Shown here: positions 16,527-24,626 of the stretch, piece by piece
Layout of the letters: each line of letters begins with the position of its first letter
Numbering within the stretch: position 1 is the stretch's first letter
NCBI GenBank assembly: GCA_963734025.1
Contig: CAVTFR010000002.1
Location: 325,032 to 389,031 of the forward strand
Source of the DNA: JACVRW01 sp963734025
GTDB lineage: Bacteria > Actinomycetota > Thermoleophilia > Solirubrobacterales > Thermoleophilaceae
Length of the DNA: 64,000 nucleotides
Direction: 5' to 3'
The notes under the pieces: generated by a model
Seen by the model: only the letters and a program-made list of their open reading frames with translations
Told to the model about the DNA's origin: nothing
Database searches by the model: none
Translations under genes and position numbers: made by a program

Positions 16527-17452
16527 GCGAGACGCACGCACTCGTCACCGGAGCCACCGGCTTCATCGGGGGTCGGCTCACCCGCCGGCTCCTGTCGGAC
16601 GGTGCGCGCGTCCGCTGTCTCGTGAGGGACCGGCGCCGGGCCAAGGACCTGTCTGAGCTCGGCGCCGAGCTCCATGAGGGCGACGTGCTCGACCCGTCCT
16701 CGCTCGACGGGGCGGGCCGGGACGTCGAGGTCGCCTACTACCTGATCCACTCGATGGGCCGCGGCGGCGATGCCGACTTCTCGCAGCGGGAGCGGGTCGC
16801 CGCTCGCGCCTTCGCCGACATGGCGCAGAACGAGGGGATCAAGCGCATCGTCTACCTCGGCGGGCTCGGCGACACCGTCGCCTCGAAGCACCTGCGCGCC
16901 CGTCACGAGACGGCCACCATCCTGGCTCAGCATGGGCCTCCGCTCACCTACTTCCGCGCCGCGATGGTCGTCGGCAGCGGCAGCGAGTCGTACCGCACGT
17001 TGCGCTACCTCGTGGAGCGGCTTCCGGTGATGATCGCCCCCGCGTGGCTGTCGACCGAAACGCAGCCGATCGGGCTCGAGGACGTGCTCGCCTACCTGGC
17101 GCTGGCGCCGCAGGTGGAGGAGTCCAAGGGCCGCGAGGTCCAGATCGGCGGGCCGAAGGTCATGACCTACGCCGACATGCTCGATTCGATGGCGGATGCC
17201 CTCGGGAAACGGCGGCGTCCCCGTCTGAACGTGCCCTTCCTGACCCCCTGGCTGTCATCGCTCTGGATCGGGCTCGTCACACCGGTCGACACGGGCGTCG
17301 CGCGGCCGCTGATCGAAGGGCTGCGGACCCCGACCGTCGTCGGCGATCCGACCCCCGCGGCGCTCTTCCCGGTCACGCCCCAGCCGTTCGAGGAGTCGTT
17401 GCGCGAGGCTCTGGCGGACGAGCGGAAACCACCCCCGCAGGTGCCGGCTTAG
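16523..17452 (+). CDS. NAD(P)H-binding SDR-like protein (atypical, NmrA/NAD-epimerase type)
   Basis: 309 residues. The Rossmann start VTGATGFIGGRL lies at 8-19, followed by the basic RCLVRDRRRA that favours NADP. DVEVAYYLIHSMGRGG and RIVYLGGLGD fit the atypical SDR group of NAD(P)H-binding proteins; a classical YxxxK is not obvious. GTG 16523 overlaps the HtaA-like gene, so they are coupled. The pairing of an exported protein with a cytoplasmic redox or sensor protein is unusual. The 3' end overlaps the convergent membrane-protein gene by 4 bp. Confidence 0.8.
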   Translation: MSETHALVTGATGFIGGRLTRRLLSDGARVRCLVRDRRRAKDLSELGAELHEGDVLDPSSLDGAGRDVEVAYYLIHSMGRGGDADFSQRERVAARAFADMAQNEGIKRIVYLGGLGDTVASKHLRARHETATILAQHGPPLTYFRAAMVVGSGSESYRTLRYLVERLPVMIAPAWLSTETQPIGLEDVLAYLALAPQVEESKGREVQIGGPKVMTYADMLDSMADALGKRRRPRLNVPFLTPWLSSLWIGLVTPVDTGVARPLIEGLRTPTVVGDPTPAALFPVTPQPFEESLREALADERKPPPQVPA

Positions 17453-17832
17453 TCCCCAGCCCGCTCCAGCGCCGCCGCGATGGCGGCCGTCAGGAGCGCC
17501 GAGACGCCCGCCACCGCCGCCGTCGCCCGCGCGGAGTTGTCCGGCAGCCCCTGGCGCTCGGCCACCGTCGCGGCGATGTCCGTGAGGTCGCCGCCGAAGC
17601 TGGCGGCGAGCCACGGCAGCGCTGTGTCGCCTGCGAGCACCGCGCTCAGCGCTCCCGAGTGCAGGAGCACCTCACGCGCTCCGAGAGTGCGGAGGGCGAC
17701 ACGGCCGCCCGCGCGCTCCGCAGTGTCTCCGAGCCACTTGCGCGTCAGACGCTCGGGGGCGGCGATCAGCGCTGCGCCGTACGCGATGCGCAGCGACACG
17801 ACCACGACTGCGGAGGCGCGGGCAGCGTGCAT
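17449..17832 (-). CDS. small membrane protein, function unknown
   Basis: 127 residues with hydrophobic stretches near residues 8-25, 60-75 and 100-120, and a conserved-looking core (APERLTRKWLGDTAERAGGRVALRTLG, here split by charge). It resembles small uncharacterised actinobacterial membrane proteins, but I cannot name the family. It begins one base before the stop of the HtaA protein gene on the same strand, so it is likely co-transcribed with it. Confidence 0.6.
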   Translation of the reverse strand: MHAARASAVVVVSLRIAYGAALIAAPERLTRKWLGDTAERAGGRVALRTLGAREVLLHSGALSAVLAGDTALPWLAASFGGDLTDIAATVAERQGLPDNSARATAAVAGVSALLTAAIAAALERAGD

Positions 17833-18866
17833 CAGCGGGCCCGAGCCGCGACGGTCGCCGTGCCCAGTAGCAGCCCCTCTGTGAAGGCGCTCGTGGAGAA
17901 CGCCCCGTTGAGGGCCTGTGCGGCACCCGCCGTCAATGTCGCCCGGACACCGCCGAGTGTGATCCGGCGACCCCTGACCTGCGCGTCGAGCTGCGAAAGG
18001 TCGAGGTTCAGGATCGACACTCGCCGGCCTCCCACCAGTGCGGTCAGGTCGGGATCGGAGTCAACGTTGATGGTGAACGAGGTCAGCTCCACGGCGGTCG
18101 AACCCTTCGACAGGCGGATGCCGCCCGAGTGGCGCACGCCACCGGCGAACGACTTCGCGTTCAGCTTGCCACCTGTGATCGGGAAGCTGAGCCCGCCGCT
18201 CGCCGCGCTCGCCGGATCCACCGGCGCCGCCTCGACTCCGAGCGACGCGAGTGCCGACGCTGCGCCCGAGTCGAGCGCGAGTGTCGTCGCACCGCCGGCC
18301 AGCTCCACCTGCGCCGGGTTGGCCCGGACCGTCACCTTGCCGATCGGCAGCCCGTTGCTGAACAGGTGGGTGTCGAACGCCGCATTGAGCGCCTTGGCCG
18401 CCTGCCCGCTGAGTAGGGCTTGGACCCCCCGCACCGTCGTGCCGAGACCGTTGCGCACGACCTTGGCATTGCGCAGCGACAGGGTCAGCGCCGTCAGGCG
18501 GTCGTCGCCCACCTGCGCGGTGAGGATGGCCCGCTTGACCCCCACGTGCACGCGGAAGTTCCGCAGCGCGACGCGGGTGCCGCCCGCACGCAGCGCAAGG
18601 CCACCGCTGTGGTCGATCCTGCCCGCGGCGCTCGTCGGGTCGATCGACCCGCCCGTGATCGGGAAGGCCACTCCATCGCCGCGTACGCGCGCGGGATTGA
18701 GCGGTCTGAGAGCCACTCCGTTCGCCTGCAGCGCCGTGGCCGTGCCCGACGCGAGCTTCAGGGTGGTCGATCCACCCGCCAGCTCCACCTTTGCGCTCGC
18801 GGCAGGTGCGGCCGCGAGCAGCGCGGCTACGATCGCGGCGAGGGCCGGCATGCTGATCCGTCTCAC
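17832..18866 (-). CDS. secreted protein with two HtaA-like domains
   Basis: 344 residues from GTG 18866, chosen for the GGAGG 6 bp upstream. The signal peptide ends near AAPAASA (residue 25). Two tandem HtaA-like units follow (about 26-180 and 181-335). Each has a FPITGGS/K strand, a DHSGGLALR or RHSGGIRLSKG loop, and a closing QAAKALN or AAQALNGAF helix. No C-terminal anchor is visible, so it may be free or held by interaction. It is divergent from an ECF sigma gene with only about 130 bp between, which makes it a likely sigma target. Confidence 0.78.
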   Translation of the reverse strand: MRRISMPALAAIVAALLAAAPAASAKVELAGGSTTLKLASGTATALQANGVALRPLNPARVRGDGVAFPITGGSIDPTSAAGRIDHSGGLALRAGGTRVALRNFRVHVGVKRAILTAQVGDDRLTALTLSLRNAKVVRNGLGTTVRGVQALLSGQAAKALNAAFDTHLFSNGLPIGKVTVRANPAQVELAGGATTLALDSGAASALASLGVEAAPVDPASAASGGLSFPITGGKLNAKSFAGGVRHSGGIRLSKGSTAVELTSFTINVDSDPDLTALVGGRRVSILNLDLSQLDAQVRGRRITLGGVRATLTAGAAQALNGAFSTSAFTEGLLLGTATVAARAR

Positions 18867-18996
18867 TTCAAACCTCCGGGGTCGATTGCCCTTCCGTGGC
18901 GTATTCGGACCCCACCCGGGCGCCGGTTGGGCAACCGCGCGTCTCGCGCTGCTCGTAGTCATCGCGATGGGGGCCGCGAGTCTGTCCATCCCCGTT

Positions 18997-19557
18997 ATGG
19001 GGCGAGGAGGGACGCGGGCGGGGCGCCGCTTCGCACGCGCCCTGCAGAGTCGCGACCGCAAGGCGATCGAGGAGATTCATGGCGAGTACGCGCCGACTGT
19101 GCTGGGTTATCTCATCAACGTGCTCGGCGACCGCGGGCGCGCCGAGGACGTCCACCAGCAGGTCTTCCTCGAGGTGTGGCAGCGCGCGCCCGACTATGAC
19201 CCGGGGCGCGCCAGCCTCCTGACCTGGATCATGACCATCGCCCGCAGCCGGGCCGTCGACGAGCTGCGCCGGCGCGTCCCCGAGCCTCGCGACCCCGACG
19301 CCAGCACGACGCTCGCGCTCACCGCCGACGTCGACCCCGAGCGTACGCCGGAGGCCCTCGTCGAGCGCTGGCGCGTTGCACACATGCTGTCGCGACTGCG
19401 ATCCGAGGAGGCCGAGCTGCTGCGGATGCGCTTCTACGAGGGGCTGAGCCAGCCGGAGATCGCGGAGCGCACCGACATTCCGCTCGGCACGGTCAAGATG
19501 CGGATGGTCTCGGCGCTCGAGCGCCTGCGTGAGCTGATCGACGCGGAGGAGGTGTGA
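18997..19557 (+). CDS. ECF-type RNA polymerase sigma factor (SigK-like)
   Basis: 186 residues if started at ATG 18997; another in-frame ATG at 18967 is possible, and neither has a strong RBS. Region 2 covers YAPTVLGYLINVLGDRGRAEDVHQQVF and the promoter-melting TWIMTIARSRAVDELRRR segment. Region 4 is LLRMRFYEGLSQPEIAERT, then PLGTVKMRM. The stop overlaps the GTG of the RskA-like anti-sigma gene. A GGGCAACC-N16-CTCGTAG stretch in the spacer resembles an ECF promoter and might serve autoregulation; this is a weak match by eye. Confidence 0.88.
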   Translation: MGRGGTRAGRRFARALQSRDRKAIEEIHGEYAPTVLGYLINVLGDRGRAEDVHQQVFLEVWQRAPDYDPGRASLLTWIMTIARSRAVDELRRRVPEPRDPDASTTLALTADVDPERTPEALVERWRVAHMLSRLRSEEAELLRMRFYEGLSQPEIAERTDIPLGTVKMRMVSALERLRELIDAEEV

Positions 19558-20132
19558 GCGAGATGCCGCTGGACGATCTCGAGCGCCACCTCGAACAGCT
19601 TCCGAAGGAGGCGTGGGACCGCCCCACACCGCCCCCGCCCCCGTGGCCCGCGGAGGAGGCCCGGCCGGCACGCCAGAGGCGGCGGCTCGTTCTCCGTCCA
19701 GTGGCGGCCGCGCTCGCGTCGATCGCGTTGCTCGCCGCCGGCATCGGCGCCGGCCTCCTGCTCTCGAACGACGACGAGGGCAGCGGCGACGGCGACCTCG
19801 AGCGCGTGCAGCTCGCCCCGGTCGTCAGCGCGGCCGGGAATGCCGGCGGCGTGGCCGAGCTGCGCCCCGAGGCCGGCGGCCGTGCCACGGTCGAGCTGCG
19901 CGGGCTGAAGCCGAGCGGCGACCGCGACTTCTACGAGCTCTGGCTGCTCGGCGACGACGGCGAGCTCGTCTCGCTCGGCTCGGTGCGGGTGCCGGAGTCG
20001 GGCGACGCGACGCTCGACGTCGAGCTGCCCGTCGACCCGAAGCAGTTCCGCTACCTCGACCTGTCGCGCGAGCCCGACGACGGCGACCCCGGCCACTCGA
20101 CCGTCTCGATCCTGCGCGGGCCGGTCACCTGA
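19554..20132 (+). CDS. anti-sigma factor, RskA-like
   Basis: 192 residues, GTG 19554 overlapping the sigma stop by 4 bp. The short N-terminal cytoplasmic part (about 45 residues) lacks the usual Zn-binding HxxxCxxC. One transmembrane helix follows (VAAALASIALLAAGIGAGLLL, near 50-70). The extracytoplasmic domain has the RskA pattern FYELWLLGDDGELVSLGS. It should hold the sigma factor at the membrane until the outer domain is sensed and cleaved. The short N-terminus is smaller than a full ASD, which is a point to check. Confidence 0.82.
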   Translation: MSEMPLDDLERHLEQLPKEAWDRPTPPPPPWPAEEARPARQRRRLVLRPVAAALASIALLAAGIGAGLLLSNDDEGSGDGDLERVQLAPVVSAAGNAGGVAELRPEAGGRATVELRGLKPSGDRDFYELWLLGDDGELVSLGSVRVPESGDATLDVELPVDPKQFRYLDLSREPDDGDPGHSTVSILRGPVT

Positions 20133-20703
20133 GCTTCTCGCCGCGCTCGAGCATCGCGACGAACCTCTCGAGCCTGCGGGCCCGGGTTTCCGGCCGCTTC
20201 GCATCGCCCAGGCGGTAGACGAACGCGTAGCGGTTCTGGCTGTCGAGGGCGTCGAAGAACTCCTTCGCGCGCGGGCGCGAGTCGAGCTCGCGCTGCAGGT
20301 CCTCGGGGACCTTGCTCGCCCGCTGGCCCTCGTAGGCCGCATCCCAGCGGCCGTCCGCGCGCGCCCGCTCGACCTCCGCGAGGCCGGCGGGCCGCATGCG
20401 CTCCTCGGCGGTCATCTGCTCGACCTTGTCGCGGTTGATCCGCGACCACCTGCTGCGTGGCCTGCGCGGCGTGAAGCGCTGCAGGAAGTGTGTCTCGTCG
20501 AGGCCCTCGCGGCGCCCGTCGATCCAGCCGAAGCAGAGCGCGACGTCGACCGCCTCGTCATGGCGGACGCTCTCGATGCCGGTGGCCTTCTTGGCCATCT
20601 TGATCCACACGCCGCCGGCGCTCTCGTGGTTCTGCTCGAGCCACTCCTCCCACTCGGCTGGGGAGGCGAAGAAGATCGTCTCGAGGCCGTCGTCCGCGCC
20701 CAC
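20125..20703 (-). CDS. YdeI/OmpD-associated family protein
   Basis: 192 residues from GTG 20703. Contains SPAEWEEWLEQNHESAGGVW near the start, then EAVDVALCFGWIDGRREGLD, the signature of the YdeI/OmpD-associated (bacteriocin-protection) family, with PRRPRSRWSRIN following. The biochemical role is unknown. The C-terminal part continues into a conserved helical tail (PEDLQRELDSRPRAKEFF). It converges on the anti-sigma gene with an 8-bp overlap. Confidence 0.85.
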   Translation of the reverse strand: MGADDGLETIFFASPAEWEEWLEQNHESAGGVWIKMAKKATGIESVRHDEAVDVALCFGWIDGRREGLDETHFLQRFTPRRPRSRWSRINRDKVEQMTAEERMRPAGLAEVERARADGRWDAAYEGQRASKVPEDLQRELDSRPRAKEFFDALDSQNRYAFVYRLGDAKRPETRARRLERFVAMLERGEKLR

Positions 20704-20713
20704 CCGCGCGAGG

Positions 20714-22105
20714 CTACCCGGCGCGGCCCAGGGCCGGCTCACCGAGGCCGCGCAGGACCTGGAGCAGCTCGCGCAGCGTGGCGTCACCCGTGTCGGGCGC
20801 CGTCACCACGAGGCGCAGGTTGCGCTCGCCGCCGACGGTCGTCGAGCCGAAGTGCAGCCGCCCGCCGTCGAGCGCTCGCTCGCGCAGCGCAAGCTGGTCG
20901 CCGTCGCCGATCCGGAAGCAGAGGATGTTGCTCTCCGGCACATAGGCGCAGCTCACATCGGGCTCGCGCGCGAGGAGGTCGTGGAAGCGACGGGCCGTGT
21001 CGAAGCGCGACGCCACGTACTCGCCGAGCCCGCGCTCCCCGGCCCAGGCGAGCGACAGGAACAGCTTGAGGCCCATGGTCGTCTTCGTCGTCTCGAGCGC
21101 GCGGTCGAGCAGGTCGAAGCCCACCGAGTCGTTTTCGTTGAAGAGGTAGTCGCCGCTCTGGCGGAACGCGGCGTGCAGGTCGGCGCCGCGGCGCGTCAGC
21201 ACGGCCGCGCAGAGGCCGGAGGTGCGCAGCAGCTTGTGCGCGTCCCAGACCACCGAGTCGCCGAGCTCGATGCCGTCGAGCAGGGCGCGGTGGCGCTCGG
21301 AGAGGAGCGCCGAGGCGCCGTGCGCGGCGTCGACGTGCAGCCAGATCCCGTGCTCGCGGCAGACCGCGCCGATCGCGCGCAGGTCGTCGTAGAGGCCGGT
21401 GCTGGTTGCGCATGCCAGGGCCACCAGGGCGAGCGGGCGGCGGCCGGCGGCGGCACAGCGGTCGAGCGCATCCTCGAGCCGGTCGGGCCGGATCCGCTCG
21501 AGCTCGTCGACCTCGAGCTCGAGCACGGCGTCCTCCCCCAGCCCGAGGATCGCCGCGGCCCGCCGGACCGAGTAGTGCGCGGACGGCGGCGCGAGCAGGG
21601 CGAGGTCGGACGGGGTGCCGGAGCGCCAGGCCTCCGGAGCCACGCGGGCGCGGGCGGCGAGCAGCGCCGTGAGGTTCGCGAGCGAGCCGCCGCTCGTGAG
21701 GACACCGGCGGCGTCGCGACCGAAGCCGACCTTGTCGAGCATCCAGCGCACGACCTGGCGCTCGATGGTCGCCCCGGCGGCCCCCATCTCGTAGATCGCC
21801 ATCGGGTTGTTGGTGGCGCCGTGAATCAGGTCTGCGACGGCGGCCCCCGTGGACGGGACGGCCACCTGGTGGGCCATCGAACCGGGGTGGTGCAGGCGTA
21901 CCGTGGCCTCGAGGTACCGGGGTAGCCACTCCTCGAGGGCCGCGGCGTCCATGCCGCCCTCCGCGATCCAGCGAGACAGCTCGAGCTCGTCGGCGAGGTC
22001 GTCGGGATCGGGCCGCGCGTTCACCGGCCCGAGCCCGGTGCGCGCGTCGGCGACGTGCTCTCGCCAGCAGCTCGACGGCGGTGTGAGCGGCCTCGGCGTA
22101 GTCAT
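20714..22105 (-). CDS. PLP-dependent group II decarboxylase
   Basis: 463 residues if read from ATG 22105. The fold-type I core is clear: LTSGGSLANLTALLAARARV near 140, HVDAAHGASALLSERHRALL, and the PLP lysine in VVWDAHKLL. It matches glutamate, diaminobutyrate and aromatic-L-amino-acid decarboxylases; the substrate is unclear. The N-terminus is odd. The ATG at 22109, four bases further upstream, gives MDDYAEAAHTAVELLA, the expected start of this family, but it runs out of frame after about 18 codons. A 2-base deletion may have happened and the ATG at 22105 rescued expression. The gene is divergent from an Lrp regulator. Confidence 0.82.
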   Translation of the reverse strand: MTTPRPLTPPSSCWREHVADARTGLGPVNARPDPDDLADELELSRWIAEGGMDAAALEEWLPRYLEATVRLHHPGSMAHQVAVPSTGAAVADLIHGATNNPMAIYEMGAAGATIERQVVRWMLDKVGFGRDAAGVLTSGGSLANLTALLAARARVAPEAWRSGTPSDLALLAPPSAHYSVRRAAAILGLGEDAVLELEVDELERIRPDRLEDALDRCAAAGRRPLALVALACATSTGLYDDLRAIGAVCREHGIWLHVDAAHGASALLSERHRALLDGIELGDSVVWDAHKLLRTSGLCAAVLTRRGADLHAAFRQSGDYLFNENDSVGFDLLDRALETTKTTMGLKLFLSLAWAGERGLGEYVASRFDTARRFHDLLAREPDVSCAYVPESNILCFRIGDGDQLALRERALDGGRLHFGSTTVGGERNLRLVVTAPDTGDATLRELLQVLRGLGEPALGRAG

Positions 22106-22191
22106 CCATGGCGAGCAAGTATGCGCCCTCCGGCGAGGCATATGGTGACGTCTCGCACACTTCAGACCGGCTTCTGCGCAACTATCTGCCA

Positions 22192-22653
22192 ATGGACGCC
22201 ATCGATCGCGCCATGCTGCGCCATCTACAGGAGGACGGCCGGCTGACGAACGCGGCGCTCGCCGAGCGCGTTCATCTCTCCCCCTCGCCGTCGCTCCGCC
22301 GGCTCAAGCGGCTCGAGCAGGACGGCACGATCCGCGGGTACCGCGCGATCCTCGATCGCCGCCGGGTGGGGCTCGAGCTGACCGTGTTCGTGGAGGTCAA
22401 GCTGACCGGGCACTCGCAGGAGCGCGCCGACGAGTTCTCGGCGGCCGTGGCCGAGATCGACGCCGTGGTCGCCTGCCACATCGTCGCGGGCATGGCCGAC
22501 TTCCTGCTCGAGGTGGTCGTCCCCGACCTCCCCGCCTACGAGCGGCTGCTGCTCGAGACGCTCCTCGAGCTGCCGGGCGTGACCGACGTGCGCAGCAACG
22601 TCGCCATCCGGACGGTCAAGGAGGCAGGACCGCTGCCTCTCGCGGCCGAGTGA
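22192..22653 (+). CDS. Lrp/AsnC family transcriptional regulator
   Basis: 153 residues from ATG 22192. An AsnC winged helix at residues 1-50 (LAERVHLSPSPSLRRLKRLEQDG) is followed by a RAM domain with FVEVKLTGHSQERADEF and VACHIVAGMADFLLEVVVPD. It is divergent from the PLP decarboxylase with 86 bp between the start codons, so that gene is the natural target and an amino acid the likely effector. This is the second Lrp gene next to an amino-acid enzyme in the window. Confidence 0.9.
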   Translation: MDAIDRAMLRHLQEDGRLTNAALAERVHLSPSPSLRRLKRLEQDGTIRGYRAILDRRRVGLELTVFVEVKLTGHSQERADEFSAAVAEIDAVVACHIVAGMADFLLEVVVPDLPAYERLLLETLLELPGVTDVRSNVAIRTVKEAGPLPLAAE

Positions 22654-22654
22654 G

Positions 22655-22825
22655 TCAGCCCACGTAGCAGAGCGCGGGACTGCCGCCCGCGTACGACAGG
22701 CGCTCCGCGCGCTCCCTCACCGCGGCGGTCGGACCCGCCCGGCGCGCCGCCGCGAGACCGGCGTCGCCCTCCTCCAGTTCCTGCATGCGCGTGATCTCGA
22801 TGTTCTGGTCGACTCGCTTGGCCAT
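22655..22825 (-). CDS. small hypothetical protein (56 aa)
   Basis: ATG 22825 opens a 56-residue frame with good codon use. It has a charged helical stretch (NIEITRMQELEEGD) and an ending rich in Gly, Ala and Tyr (RLSYAGGSPALCYVG). It lies 1 bp after the convergent Lrp stop. I do not recognise the family. It could be an independent small protein or the end of a lost larger gene. Confidence 0.45.
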   Translation of the reverse strand: MAKRVDQNIEITRMQELEEGDAGLAAARRAGPTAAVRERAERLSYAGGSPALCYVG

Positions 22826-22866
22826 CGATTAGCGGCGCCAATCGGGCGGGTATCGTCCTTGTTGCG

Positions 22867-22995
22867 ATGAGCACCGCACCGTCGATCGAGCTGCGCGATC
22901 TCGTGGCGCTCGTGACCGTGGGAAGCGAGCGCTCGTTCGGCCCCGCCGGCGACCGGCTCGGCTACAGCCAGTCGGCCGTCAGCCAGCAGATGTGA
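22867..22995 (+). pseudogene. LysR-type regulator stub (HTH only, 42 aa)
   Basis: The frame encodes the start of a LysR HTH (ELRDLVALVTVGSERSFG, then LGYSQSAVSQQM) and then meets TGA at 22993-22995 in the middle of the recognition helix. About 250 codons are missing. The stop touches the start of a cysteine-hydrolase gene that itself has an internal deletion. Confidence 0.7.
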
Positions 22996-23417
22996 TGACG
23001 GCGCCCACCGCGCTCATCGTCGTCGACCTGCAGAAGGGCACGGAGGACCCCTCGTGGGGGCCGCGCAACAACCCGTCCTGCGAGGCCAACGTCGGCGCGC
23101 TGCTCGAGGTGTGGCGCTCACGCGGACAGCCGGTCGTCTACATCCGCCACGACTCGGTCGAGCCCGGCTCGACGCTCCGGCCCGGCGAATCCGGCAACGA
23201 CCTCCACAAGGTGCTCGGCTTCGACGTGCGCTTCGTGCTCGACGCGACCTACACCCACGATCGCGTCACGCGCGACGGCGAGCTGATCACCGCCGACGAG
23301 CTCGCGCGGGTGACCGCGGTCAACCTCGAGCCGGAGTTCTGCCGCGTCGTGACGACCGCCGGCGCGATCGAGGAGCTCGACGCGCTGCAGCCCGCGGCCG
23401 GCGGCTTCGGCCCGTGA
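22995..23417 (+). pseudogene. isochorismatase-like cysteine hydrolase with internal in-frame deletion
   Basis: 140 residues from ATG 22995 (GTG 22992 also possible). The start (ALIVVDLQKGTED, catalytic Asp) and the end (GFDVRFVLDATYTHDR, then ITADELARVTAVNLEP) are typical of the family. The centre, which should hold the catalytic Lys and Cys, is absent: GNDLHKV runs directly into LGFDVRF. About 55-65 residues are missing compared with usual lengths of 180-200. Catalysis is very unlikely. Confidence 0.7.
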
Positions 23418-23830
23418 TCGACGAGAGCAGCGAGTTCGGGGCCCGCGCCGCGCGACGCCTGCGCGAGGAGGTCGTGGTCTGGATGACCACGGTCTCGCCG
23501 GCCGGAACGCCCGTCCCCCGACCGGTCTGGTTCCTCTGGGACGGGGAGGAGTCCGCGCTCGTCTACAGCCGGCCGAGCCCGCGCGTGCGCAACATCGAGG
23601 CGAACCCGCGCGTGACGTTCAACTTCGACGGCGACGGCGGAGGCGGCGACGTGATCGTCTTCACCGGCACGGCGGCGGTCGACCCGGAGACGCCGCCGGC
23701 GGATCGGTCACCGGACTACGTGGCGAAGTACGACGGGCACATCGCGCGCATCGGGATGACGCCGGCGAGCTTCGCCGCGGCCTACAGCGTCCCGGTGCGG
23801 GTGCGCTTCACGCGCGTGGACGGGCACTGA
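23414..23830 (+). CDS. PPOX-class F420-dependent oxidoreductase (TIGR03667-like)
   Basis: 138 residues, GTG 23414 overlapping the stop of the preceding gene (GTGA). The split-barrel pattern is clear: VVWMTTVSPAGTPVPRPVWF, then YSRPSPRVRNIEANPRVTFNF and the acidic-glycine loop before VIVFTGTAAV. This subgroup is known in actinobacteria to bind F420. Substrate unknown. It may once have been co-expressed with the damaged hydrolase upstream. Confidence 0.85.
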   Translation: MIDESSEFGARAARRLREEVVVWMTTVSPAGTPVPRPVWFLWDGEESALVYSRPSPRVRNIEANPRVTFNFDGDGGGGDVIVFTGTAAVDPETPPADRSPDYVAKYDGHIARIGMTPASFAAAYSVPVRVRFTRVDGH

Positions 23831-23884
23831 GCGCCGCGGTCTCCTCCGCTCCACACGGGGAGCGGGAGGTGAGATCCTTGAGGC

Positions 23885-24268
23885 GTGAGCGACAGCAGTG
23901 ATCCGGACACTGCGCAGCTCAGGGAGCTGATGGGCCGCGTGTTGGAGTCGCAAGCGTCCGAGGCGCTCGGGGATTTCATGGTGCGGCGCGACGCGCTCAG
24001 CCAACTGGCGCCGAGACTGGATGACGCGGTACTGAACGGCATCGACGAGTCGCCGGATGGCGGGGCCGCGATGGCGGAGGCGCATCTGAGCGGCCTGCCC
24101 AATCGCGAGCGCGAAGAGCTTCTGGAGCGGGCCGCCCTCGAGACCGGCCGCCGCCTGCATGCGGCCGCATTCGCGCTGCTCGCGGCCGCACGTACCGGGA
24201 GGCTCCCGGTCGAGGTCACACCCCAGATGGTGGCCGTGGCGGCGATAACCGAGCTCGGCGACTCGTAG
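23885..24268 (+). CDS. hypothetical protein, all-alpha
   Basis: 127 residues from GTG 23885, with GAGATCC upstream as a weak RBS. The protein looks all-helical and acidic at the start (LRELMGRVLESQASEALGDF) with a hydrophobic helix near 95-110 (LHAAAFALLAAARTG). No signal peptide, cysteine or known motif is seen. It stands alone between the F420 enzyme and a convergent small lipoprotein gene. Confidence 0.5.
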   Translation: MSDSSDPDTAQLRELMGRVLESQASEALGDFMVRRDALSQLAPRLDDAVLNGIDESPDGGAAMAEAHLSGLPNREREELLERAALETGRRLHAAAFALLAAARTGRLPVEVTPQMVAVAAITELGDS

Positions 24269-24295
24269 GAGCTGGAACGCGCCGGAGCGGAGACC

Positions 24296-24568
24296 TCAGT
24301 CGGGCGCGCTGCACGGAACGTCGTCGCCACCCGGCACATCGAAGGTGACCGCGCGCGCGTCGCCGTAGGGCCAGTCCAGCTTCGCGGCGTCGCAGAACCG
24401 GCCCGCCTCCTCCTTGCTCTCGGCCTTGACTGCGGGACGGCCGTCGACGATGCCCTTCGCCTCCGGCAGCTGCTCGTCGCTGCCGGGCCCGGCGTCGTCG
24501 TCTGCGCAGCCGATCAGCACGGCGGCGGCGAGCGCGGCGATCAGGGCTGTAGGGGGGCGGCTTCTCAC
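24296..24568 (-). CDS. small putative lipoprotein
   Basis: 90 residues from GTG 24568. The N-terminus is a lipoprotein signal (LIAALAAAVLIGC, lipobox Cys near residue 18) followed by an acidic linker. The mature part has two more cysteines (GRFCDAAKLDWPYG and DVPCSAPD) that could form a disulfide outside the cell. No family is recognised. It is divergent from the secreted SGNH hydrolase 58 bp away. Confidence 0.55.
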   Translation of the reverse strand: MRSRPPTALIAALAAAVLIGCADDDAGPGSDEQLPEAKGIVDGRPAVKAESKEEAGRFCDAAKLDWPYGDARAVTFDVPGGDDVPCSAPD

Positions 24569-24626
24569 TTGACACCGCCCTACTACCCGGAAAGGATCAC
24601 CGCGCCAAACGGAGGAGGGGACGGAA

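Noticed and set aside
17044..18960. Long plus-strand frame in front of the sigma factor
   Set aside because: The part before about 18967 is antisense to the HtaA protein gene and has no coding character of its own.
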